Origin: CAZHTS01 sp964535315
GTDB lineage: Bacteria > Chloroflexota > Anaerolineae > Anaerolineales > Anaerolineaceae
DNA length: 45,581 bases
Assembly (NCBI GenBank): GCA_964535315.1
Contig: CAZHTS010000038.1
Location: 1 to 45,581, forward strand
Direction: 5' to 3'
Shown here: piece after piece, positions 17,927 to 25,305 of the stretch
Layout: each line of letters opens with the position of its first letter
Numbering within the stretch: position 1 is the stretch's first letter
Made by a program: the position numbers and the translations under genes
The notes under the pieces: model-generated
Told to the model about the DNA's origin: nothing
Databases searched by the model: none
Seen by the model: only the letters and a program-made list of their open reading frames with translations

Positions 17927-18309
17927 GCTATAAAGTCTTGTACATCGAGGACAATCCAGACAACCTGACCCTGGTCAAGCGCGCCATCGAAGCGATTAAT
18001 TACCAATTCGTGGGCGCCATGACCGGCCTGGATGGCATAAAAGTGGCCGAAGAGATTGCCCCGGACCTGATCCTGCTGGATATCAACCTGCCGGACATCG
18101 ATGGATACGAAGTTGCCCGGCGATTGCGCAGCAGTTCCAATGCGCATCTGACGTATGTCCCCATCATCGCCGTTACGGCCAACGCTCTGCGCGGCGACGC
18201 AGAAAAAGCCCTGGCTGCTGGCTGTGACGTGTATATGTCCAAGCCAATTAACATCCGTGAGTTGTGGGCGCGCGTGATGTCGTTGCTTGAAAAAAACAAG
18301 CAAAAGTAA
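17923..18309 (+). CDS. Single-domain response regulator (receiver only)
   Basis: 128 residues, starting with ATGA overlap on the fusion gene. The whole protein is one receiver domain: acidic residues E9/D10, phosphoacceptor D53 in LLDINLPDIDG, T85 and K107 in MSKPIN. This is the CheY/DivK-like class without an output domain, resembling receivers that follow large hybrid kinases. It probably shuttles phosphate from the upstream histidine kinase or competes with the receiver of the fusion protein for it. It lies between two threonine-synthase-type genes, which is an odd position. The target partner cannot be read from the sequence. Confidence 0.93.
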   Translation: MSYKVLYIEDNPDNLTLVKRAIEAINYQFVGAMTGLDGIKVAEEIAPDLILLDINLPDIDGYEVARRLRSSSNAHLTYVPIIAVTANALRGDAEKALAAGCDVYMSKPINIRELWARVMSLLEKNKQK

Positions 18310-18324
18310 ATAAGGGGGCCCTTC

Positions 18325-19506
18325 TTGACAACCACACGGCGCTTTTCGTATTTGGCGCGGCTTGAGTGTTCCGGTTGCGCCCGGCTTTTTGACATTCATC
18401 AAATTCAAACGTACTGCCCGGATTGCCAGGCGCCTATCCTGGCCCATTACGACCTTGATAACGTCCGGCGCAATCTGGACCGCACCGAGGTGCGTCTGCG
18501 TTACCGCGGCATGTGGCGTTGGCACGAACTCCTACCCGTACAAGAACCCGAACAGATCGTAACGTTAGGCGAGGGAGACACCCCCTTGCTGCTCTTGCGA
18601 CGCCTGCAACGCGAACTGGGGCTGCAAAAACTCTTTCTCAAAGACGAGGGCCTGAATCCAACCGGCAGCTTTAAGGCGCGCGGTCTGGCAGCCGCCATCT
18701 CGCGGGCCAGAGAACTGGGCGTACAAAAGGTCATCATCCCCACCGCCGGCAACGCCGGCGGCGCAATGGCCGCCTACGCCAGCCGGGCGGGCATGCAGGC
18801 GCATATCTTCATGCCCAAAGACAGCCCGCTGGCAAATGTGGAAGAAAGCCGCATGACCGGCGCGACCGTCATCCTCATCGACGGCCTGATCAGCGAGGCT
18901 GCCGGTATGGCCGGTGAAAAAGCGCGCGCAGAAGGCTGGTTCGACGTATCCACCTTCAAGGAACCTTATCGCGCCGAAGGCAAAAAGGTGATGGGGTATG
19001 AAATCGCCGACTCGTTCGATTGGGATCTGCCGGATGTGATCATCTACCCTGCCGGCGGCGGCACCGGGCTGGTCGGCATCTGGAAGGCCTTCGACGAGCT
19101 GGAAGAGATGGGCTGGTTGCGTACCCCCTACCGCCCGCGCATGATCGCCGTCCAGGCCGCCGGTTGCGCTCCAATTGTTAAAGCCTATGAAAACGGCGCC
19201 ATCTTCTGCGATTACTGGCATGGCGCCCACACCCTGGCCTCAGGGCTGCGCGTGCCCAAAAGCTTTGCCGATCAGTTGATCATGCAGACCCTTCGCGAGA
19301 GCAAGGGCAGCGCCATCGCCGTCAGCGACGAAGAAATCGTCCAGGCCCAAAAGCGGCTGGGCGCAACCGAAGGCATCTTTGCTGCTCCAGAAGGCGCCGC
19401 CACGCTGGCTGCCCTGTTCAAAATGCTGGACAGCCATCAGATCGACCCCAAAGAGCGCATCGTACTGATGAACACCGGCATGGGCCAGAAATACGTCACC
19501 GCCTGA
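18325..19506 (+). CDS. thrC: Threonine synthase
   Basis: 393 residues from a TTG start at 18325, with a G-rich ribosome site (AAGGGGG) at about 18313-18319. An N-terminal zinc-ribbon-like segment (CSGC and CPDC) precedes the fold-type II PLP domain. The cofactor lysine is K117 in NPTGSFKARG, the TAGNAGGA loop and the PAGGGTGLVG glycine loop are intact, and the length is normal. The family makes L-threonine and phosphate from O-phospho-L-homoserine in the cytoplasm. The gene is the last of the signalling operon, 15 nt after the receiver gene. It is only distantly similar to the fused copy upstream, so the two are old paralogues and not a recent tandem duplication. No homoserine kinase or dehydrogenase gene is in the window. 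A related role such as threonine/serine dehydratase is less likely given the zinc-ribbon start. Confidence 0.85.
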   Translation: MTTTRRFSYLARLECSGCARLFDIHQIQTYCPDCQAPILAHYDLDNVRRNLDRTEVRLRYRGMWRWHELLPVQEPEQIVTLGEGDTPLLLLRRLQRELGLQKLFLKDEGLNPTGSFKARGLAAAISRARELGVQKVIIPTAGNAGGAMAAYASRAGMQAHIFMPKDSPLANVEESRMTGATVILIDGLISEAAGMAGEKARAEGWFDVSTFKEPYRAEGKKVMGYEIADSFDWDLPDVIIYPAGGGTGLVGIWKAFDELEEMGWLRTPYRPRMIAVQAAGCAPIVKAYENGAIFCDYWHGAHTLASGLRVPKSFADQLIMQTLRESKGSAIAVSDEEIVQAQKRLGATEGIFAAPEGAATLAALFKMLDSHQIDPKERIVLMNTGMGQKYVTA

Positions 19507-19521
19507 GAAATAACCGGTCGC

Positions 19522-19550
19522 TTGCTTCGGCGATTTAAAATCACTATACT
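19522..19550 (+). promoter_or_regulatory. Promoter of the methyltransferase-like gene, probably leaderless
   Basis: TTGCTT (19522-19527) and TATACT (19545-19550) are spaced by 17 bp. The start codon at 19557 lies 6 nt after the -10 box, exactly where transcription should begin. GGAG at 19551 is too close to the ATG to act as a normal Shine-Dalgarno site. Confidence 0.6.
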
Positions 19551-19556
19551 GGAGAC

Positions 19557-21848
19557 ATGGATTCTCATCCGCTCCCGTATATACCGCTCGCAGCCGACAC
19601 GCCAGCCCTGCCTCTGGGACGTTACCTGCCGCCCCTGCCTGCCGGGTTAGCGACTGCCTGCCTGGCGCAGGCGCACATCGCCCCCGGTGCATGGATTCTG
19701 GACCCGTTCGGCGCCTCTCCGGCGCTGGCGCTAGAACTTGCCCGCGCCGGTTATCGCGTCTTGATCGCCAGCAATAACCCCATTCTGGCAGCCATGAGCG
19801 AGGTGCTGGCGGCCGCCCCACAGACGGCCGCCTTCCAGGCCGTCCTGGCCGAGTTGGCGGCGGCGCGACGCGGCGAAGAGCGGCTGGAACGGCACATCCT
19901 ATCCCTTTATCTGACCGAATGCAACGGCTGCGGGCAGCCCATCCCCGCCTCGGCTTTTTTGTGGCGTCGTGGCGAGACACAGCCCTACGCCCGCCTGGCG
20001 CGCTGCCAGGCCTGCAATCTGGAAGATGAACAACCCATCAGCCCCGCCGACCTGGAACGATTGACCGGCCTTGGCAACGCCCATCTCCACCGCGCACGAG
20101 CGCTGGAACGGGTCAGCGGCCCGCACGACGACCATCGTCCCGGCGCCGAAGAAGCCTTACAGGCCCATCTTACCCGCTCGTTGTATGTCCTGTTTAACCT
20201 GATCAACAAAGCAGAGGGGTTGGCCCTTTCACCTGAAAAGCGCCGGATGTTGCAGGCGTTGTTATTCTCGGTTTGCGATGAAGCCAATACGCTTTGGCCC
20301 TGGCCTGCCAGCCGTACCCGCCCCAGGCAGCTCACCATCCCGCCCCAGTTTCGAGAGAACAACCTCTGGCTGGCGCTGGAAGAGGCCGCCCATCAATGGG
20401 GAGAAGCCGGGGGTGCCCCGGTGGCGTTCAGCCAGTGGCCCGAACAACCGCCGCCCGGCGGAGGCATCTGTCTGTACCCCGGCCGGCTGAAAACTTTGCT
20501 CCCTCAATCCGAAGGCATCCAACCCGCCGCCGCCGTGTTGCTTTTTCCCCGTCCCAACCAGGCCTTTTGGACGCTCTCGGCGTTATGGTCGGGGTGGATG
20601 TGGGGCCGTGAAGCGGTGTTACCGCTCAAACACGCCCTCGAACGACGCCGTTACGACTGGCAGTGGCACGCTAACGCCTTGCACAGCACACTGAGCGCCA
20701 TGACCCAACACAGCCGCCAGGGCATGCCGGTTTTGGGCATCCTGCCTGAACTGATCCCCGGATTTCTGGCAGCCGGCATCACCGCAGCTCAGGCAGCCGG
20801 GCTCGAACTCCAGGGGTTGGCGCTGCGTGAGGAAGACGAACTGGCCCAGTTATTGTGGAAAGTGGGCGGCGCGCGCCCACACCCCGGACTGCCTCCAACA
20901 GATTGGACGCATGTCTGTGAAAACGCCATCCGCCAGCATCTTCAGGAACGCCAGGAACCCGCCAGTTACCTGCCCTTATTTGCCGCCGGCATGAACGCCC
21001 TGGCGCAACAGCCCAACATCGTCATTGCCAACGCCTCTACCGCCAAAGAACCGCTTGGCGTCCTGCAAACTGCGCTTCAAAAAAGCCTGGAGCAAACAGA
21101 TATCTTTCGGCGCGAGATGGGCAGCGCCCAGAACCCGGAAAGCGGCTACTGGTGGCTGCGCAACTGGAACACGCTCGATATGCCGCTGGCCGACCGGGTT
21201 GAGATGGAAGTGGTGCGATATTTACAAAAGAACCCGGCCACAACGTTCCACGAAATAGATCGCGCCATCTGCACGCTCTTTCCCGGTTTGCAGACGCCCC
21301 CCGCGGAACTGGTGCGCGTCTGCCTGGAATCTTACGGGGAAGCTTTGCCCAACGAAACCAATAAATGGCAGCTCAGCCCGCAAGAAACCCCTGCCAACCG
21401 TCGCGCAGATCTTAGCGGCGCCCGCCAGATGCTCCAAACGCTGGGGGAACGCCTCGGTTATACCTGCCAGATACTCGCCAACTCGCATGGCGGGCTGCCC
21501 AGTGAGCCCCCCCTGGTCTGGCGTGCGTCTTCTGGCGAACCCATTTTTTGCTTTTACCTGCTGGCCTCCGCCCTGATAGGACGTTTTGTCTTTCAACCCA
21601 CCCCACTGCCACCCAAACGCTGCGTCCTGGTCCTTCCGGGCAGCCGCGCCCGCCTGTATGCCTACAAACTCCGTCACAACCCGCACCTGGCACAAACCCT
21701 GTCTGGCGGATGGCACATACTCAAATTCCGTTACCTGCGCCAATTGAGCGAACAGGAAACGCTCACCGACCCGAGCGCCTGGGAAAACGTTTTGGACGGC
21801 GACCCGCCCGTTTGGGAAGACGCCGTCCAGATGCAAATGTTCTCGTAA
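19557..21848 (+). CDS. DNA-methyltransferase-like protein, probably degenerate
   Basis: 763 residues. Near residues 46-54 is ILDPFGAS followed by a strand and SNNP, which resembles the AdoMet-binding motif I/II of amino-methyltransferases (DPFGG and D-x-NP). Residues about 122-155 hold CNGC and CQAC, a probable zinc-binding insert. Near residue 330, where such enzymes carry the catalytic DPPY-type motif followed by an FW-x-LSALW segment, this protein reads FPRPN before FWTLSALW, so the key acidic residue and the second proline context are changed. The C-terminal half is not recognised. Known relatives in memory are large DNA methylase-like proteins of Chloroflexota; whether this copy methylates DNA is doubtful. 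No restriction gene is adjacent. It is transcribed from its own promoter and converges on the PBP gene with only 15 bp between stops. Confidence 0.6.
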   Translation: MDSHPLPYIPLAADTPALPLGRYLPPLPAGLATACLAQAHIAPGAWILDPFGASPALALELARAGYRVLIASNNPILAAMSEVLAAAPQTAAFQAVLAELAAARRGEERLERHILSLYLTECNGCGQPIPASAFLWRRGETQPYARLARCQACNLEDEQPISPADLERLTGLGNAHLHRARALERVSGPHDDHRPGAEEALQAHLTRSLYVLFNLINKAEGLALSPEKRRMLQALLFSVCDEANTLWPWPASRTRPRQLTIPPQFRENNLWLALEEAAHQWGEAGGAPVAFSQWPEQPPPGGGICLYPGRLKTLLPQSEGIQPAAAVLLFPRPNQAFWTLSALWSGWMWGREAVLPLKHALERRRYDWQWHANALHSTLSAMTQHSRQGMPVLGILPELIPGFLAAGITAAQAAGLELQGLALREEDELAQLLWKVGGARPHPGLPPTDWTHVCENAIRQHLQERQEPASYLPLFAAGMNALAQQPNIVIANASTAKEPLGVLQTALQKSLEQTDIFRREMGSAQNPESGYWWLRNWNTLDMPLADRVEMEVVRYLQKNPATTFHEIDRAICTLFPGLQTPPAELVRVCLESYGEALPNETNKWQLSPQETPANRRADLSGARQMLQTLGERLGYTCQILANSHGGLPSEPPLVWRASSGEPIFCFYLLASALIGRFVFQPTPLPPKRCVLVLPGSRARLYAYKLRHNPHLAQTLSGGWHILKFRYLRQLSEQETLTDPSAWENVLDGDPPVWEDAVQMQMFS

Positions 21849-21863
21849 ACGACCCGCCGGGAA

Positions 21864-24800
21864 TTATAACGTCGGCTCCGGCGTAGGCTCCTCTGTCGGC
21901 GGCATGGTCGGCTCGGGCGTCCAGGTCGGCTCCATTGTCTCGGTTGGGTACGGCGTTTCGGTCGGCTCCAACGTCTCGGTTGGCACCTGGGTAGGCATAT
22001 CAAAGTCCAGGTGGATGCGACGCTCAGCATAGGTGCCTTCGGTGCTATCCACATACAGACGCAATGTCACCTTACCCTTGGGCGCCTTTTTGCTCAAATC
22101 CCAGGTGTAAATCTTTTCTGGGGTAGAGAATTGATCGCGCACGTCTTCCAACAGGGGCGTCCAATTGTTTGGATCGTCTCCCTTGCCATACTCCAGGTGG
22201 AATTTCTCAAAGTAATTGGTTGCAGAAACCACCGCATAGATATCTAACGGCCCGGAAGTGATCTTCTGATTCTCTTCCAGCCCCACGAAGGCCACCGTCA
22301 CATGGGGGTCTTCCAGGCGGCACTCACGCTGCGGCGTAAAGGTCAGTGGCTCGCTAAATCCAAGCCCTTCGGCCCAGGCGCGCCCCTGATCGGTTTTCTT
22401 GATCCAACTGATTGCCGCCTTATCTTTGACGTTGATCACGTCCATCTCTTTGATAAATTCAGAGCAAGACGAGGAGACGCGCAATGCCGTCCAGGTATCC
22501 ACCTGGACGCGCTGCCATAAATCTTCCTGTTTGGGCAAAGGCGGCTGGCTTTCCAGGAAAATCTCGGCGCGCTGTTCGGGACACTTTTCGGAAGGCTCGG
22601 AACCCGAAACGGAGCAGATGATCTTATCGATCATCCCTGCCGGGCGGGTGAACTGTGCATACTGGTTGTTTGAAAGCAGCGGCACGGCGAACTGCATAAA
22701 ACTGGACCAGATTGGCGCAGCGCCGGTCACACCGGTGGTATTGTACATTGGGGTGTAATCGGCATTCCCCACCCATACCCCCACCGCCAGATTGGGGGTG
22801 TAACCCAGCGTCCAGTTATCGTGATAATCGTTGGTGGTGCCGGTCTTGGCCGCCGCCGGGAACGGCAGGTTGAGCGGAGAATTGGGGCCAAACATCGGCG
22901 CACGAGCGGCGTTGTCCGATAGGATCGAGGTAATCAGGAAGGCGTGCTCCGGGCGGATCACCGGGTCGGGAAGCGGAGCCTCATACTTCAACACTTCCTG
23001 TCCGCTCGCGTCGACGATGCGCAGAATCGAAACCGGCGGGATGCGCATGCCGCTGTTGGCGTAAATTGAATAGGCCGAGGTCAGTTCGAGCAGGGTCACT
23101 TCACCGCCGCCCAGCGTCAACGCCAGACCGTAATCGGGGCGGGTCAGGGTGGTGATGCCCATGCGTTTGGCAAACGAGACAAAACCGTTCTCGGCGCCGC
23201 TGGTTGGGTCCTTGTAGACCCCTACAAACTGGAGCGTCTTCACTGCCGGGATGTTATAGGAGTTCGCCAGCGCATCGCGGGCCGTCACCGGACCGTGAAA
23301 ACGCCCATCATAATTGACCGGCTCGTAAGAACGATTTTCATCGTTCGGATCACCGGACGGTGCGAACTTGGTCGGCACATCCCAGATCAACGTCGCCGGC
23401 GTCCAGCCTTTTTCAAAGGCGGCAGTGTAAGTCAACGGCTTAATCGCCGAACCGGGCTGGCGCGGGCTGATCGCCATGTTCACCTGCCCGGAAATAGCGG
23501 CGTTGTAGAAATCAGCCGAACCCACCATCGCCAGGATCTCGCCGGTCGAAGGTCGGATGGCAATCAGGGCGCCGTCTTTGACGTTATTGGCTGCCAGCGC
23601 CTGCACCTGGGTGCGCACCAATTGCTCGGCGGCATCCTGCAAGCGCGGGTCGATGGTGGTGGTCACCGTAAAACCGGAACGATAAATCGTCTGCGGATCA
23701 TACATCCGCTCCAGTTCAGAACGGATGTAATTCACCCAGTGCGGATAACGAAGCTGGTTGCGATTGGGTTGGAAGGTATACGATTCTACCTGCTGCGCCG
23801 CCAGCCTGGCCGAGGCGGCATCCACGCACACCGGTTCCACCCCCGTACTGACCTCAATGCATTTCTTCTCCTGGCTGACGCGATACATCAGCTCCAACAC
23901 CTGTTTATGGCGGTAGAGGGTGGCCTCGCGGTTGGTAAAAATGTCGTACACCGCCGGCGACTGAGGCAGACCCGCCAGGAACGAAGCCTGAGCCAGCGTC
24001 AGCTTCTGCGCCGAGGTGTTGAAATACGTCTGCGCTGCCGCCTCAACGCCATACGCCAGGTTGCCAAAATAAATCTCGTTCAGATACAGTTCAAGAATCT
24101 CTTCTTTGCTGTATCGCCGGGTAATTTCGGCTGCCAGAACGATCTCGCGCGCCTTGCGCTGTACCGTGCGCTCCCCACGTTCTGAGGGTGAGAGCAGCAG
24201 GCTGCGCGCCAGTTGCTGGGTGATGGTCGAAGCCCCCGAAACCACTTCACCTGTGGTGTAGTTTTGCAACAGGGCACGCGCAATGGCCACCGGATCGAAA
24301 CCCGGGTTGTTGTAAAACTCTTTGTCCTCGGTGGCGATGGTCGCCGCAATCATATACGGCGAAATCTTGTCCAGCTTGACAAACGTGCGCCGGCCGGCAG
24401 TCGGGTCCAGAATCTGGTAAAGTTCTTTACCTTCCCGGTCGAGGATGCGCGTGGTCTCAAACTTCGAAGCCCGTGCGCGCAAATCGTCGACGTCGGGCAG
24501 CGTGGCCGCAATCGAGAGATACTGAAAGACCACGAATGTGCCCGCCCCCAGGATGAGAATGACCACGCCAAACAAAAAGGTGATCAAAATACGCAGCACA
24601 CATCCCAGACGTTTGCGGTTATCGCTCTGCTGCGCCGGCTTTTTGGTCGGGCGCTGTTCAACCGGCCGCCTGGGCGGCGTGGAGGGTGTCTGCGGCGGGC
24701 GCACCGGCCCAACATTAGACGGGCGCGTCGGGTAAGAGGGCTGGCTCGACGGCGGGTAGGAAGACTGCGGCCGGGTTGGCGGACGTGAGGGTGGCCGGGC

Positions 24801-25247
24801 GCCGCCGGCCGGGGGGTAGGCAGGCGGCGTATACGCCGCCGGGGTAACCTGGGTTGCGTGCGGGTCGATCTGATCCACCTGCTGCAACAGGGGCGCCTGG
24901 GCAGGCGGGTATTGCGCGGGCGGCACCGTACGCGCCTCTCCTGGCGGCAGGTTGTTTACCGTTGTGGCCGCGTTCGGATCCTGGCCCGGCTCGACCGGCA
25001 CGGTTTGCGCCTGAGCGGGCGAGAGCGGTGGAAACGGCTGATCGTTCTCCCCATACCAGCCCCCGGTCTGAAGCGGGTCGCCGGTCGGGTGTTGCGGTCT
25101 GGCGCCAGATGTCTGCGCAGCGTCGTTGGGCGTCCCCTTGGGTGGTGTGACTTCCCCATCCCCTTCCCCACCCGTCATCAAACGGCGCAGCCGGCGACCA
25201 GGGTCGGTTGTATTCTCTTCTTCGCGTTTGGGATCCATTGCATCCAT
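21864..25247 (-). CDS. Class A penicillin-binding protein (bifunctional transglycosylase/transpeptidase)
   Basis: About 1127 residues from the ATG at 25247; ATGs at 25256 and 25238 and an upstream start at 25298 are possible. Order: a roughly 210-residue cytoplasmic region very rich in Pro, one transmembrane helix (about 217-243), GT51 glycosyltransferase with ATEDKEFY near 304, and a transpeptidase with the nucleophile in SAIK (near 600), SYN, and KTGT (near 800). After it come an extra beta-type domain and a tail of repeated PT/ET/EPT residues. It polymerises lipid II and crosslinks glycan strands at the outer face of the membrane. The length exceeds usual PBP1A proteins because of both low-complexity ends. 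The Pro-rich start may bind cytoplasmic partners; that is inference. It is divergent from the glycoside-hydrolase-like gene with a 58-bp shared promoter region. Confidence 0.93.
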   Translation of the reverse strand: MDAMDPKREEENTTDPGRRLRRLMTGGEGDGEVTPPKGTPNDAAQTSGARPQHPTGDPLQTGGWYGENDQPFPPLSPAQAQTVPVEPGQDPNAATTVNNLPPGEARTVPPAQYPPAQAPLLQQVDQIDPHATQVTPAAYTPPAYPPAGGARPPSRPPTRPQSSYPPSSQPSYPTRPSNVGPVRPPQTPSTPPRRPVEQRPTKKPAQQSDNRKRLGCVLRILITFLFGVVILILGAGTFVVFQYLSIAATLPDVDDLRARASKFETTRILDREGKELYQILDPTAGRRTFVKLDKISPYMIAATIATEDKEFYNNPGFDPVAIARALLQNYTTGEVVSGASTITQQLARSLLLSPSERGERTVQRKAREIVLAAEITRRYSKEEILELYLNEIYFGNLAYGVEAAAQTYFNTSAQKLTLAQASFLAGLPQSPAVYDIFTNREATLYRHKQVLELMYRVSQEKKCIEVSTGVEPVCVDAASARLAAQQVESYTFQPNRNQLRYPHWVNYIRSELERMYDPQTIYRSGFTVTTTIDPRLQDAAEQLVRTQVQALAANNVKDGALIAIRPSTGEILAMVGSADFYNAAISGQVNMAISPRQPGSAIKPLTYTAAFEKGWTPATLIWDVPTKFAPSGDPNDENRSYEPVNYDGRFHGPVTARDALANSYNIPAVKTLQFVGVYKDPTSGAENGFVSFAKRMGITTLTRPDYGLALTLGGGEVTLLELTSAYSIYANSGMRIPPVSILRIVDASGQEVLKYEAPLPDPVIRPEHAFLITSILSDNAARAPMFGPNSPLNLPFPAAAKTGTTNDYHDNWTLGYTPNLAVGVWVGNADYTPMYNTTGVTGAAPIWSSFMQFAVPLLSNNQYAQFTRPAGMIDKIICSVSGSEPSEKCPEQRAEIFLESQPPLPKQEDLWQRVQVDTWTALRVSSSCSEFIKEMDVINVKDKAAISWIKKTDQGRAWAEGLGFSEPLTFTPQRECRLEDPHVTVAFVGLEENQKITSGPLDIYAVVSATNYFEKFHLEYGKGDDPNNWTPLLEDVRDQFSTPEKIYTWDLSKKAPKGKVTLRLYVDSTEGTYAERRIHLDFDMPTQVPTETLEPTETPYPTETMEPTWTPEPTMPPTEEPTPEPTL

Positions 25248-25254
25248 AGTCACC

Positions 25255-25260
25255 ATTCTA
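25255..25260 (-). promoter_or_regulatory. Possible leaderless -10 element for the PBP gene
   Basis: On the minus strand TAGAAT ends 7 nt before the ATG at 25247, and no Shine-Dalgarno site precedes that ATG. A clear -35 hexamer is missing. A second TATAAT on the minus strand at 25303-25298 would give a leader of about 45 nt instead. Confidence 0.35.
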
Positions 25261-25271
25261 GCACAAAATAA

Positions 25272-25299
25272 TTGACCCTGCCCGAAACTTACATACAAT
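25272..25299 (+). promoter_or_regulatory. Promoter of the glycoside-hydrolase-like gene, probably leaderless
   Basis: TTGACC (25272-25277) and TACAAT (25294-25299) are spaced by 16 bp, and the ATG at 25306 follows the -10 box after 6 nt. There is no Shine-Dalgarno site. The element shares the 58-bp gap with the divergent PBP promoter. Confidence 0.6.
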
Positions 25300-25305
25300 T
25301 ATAGA

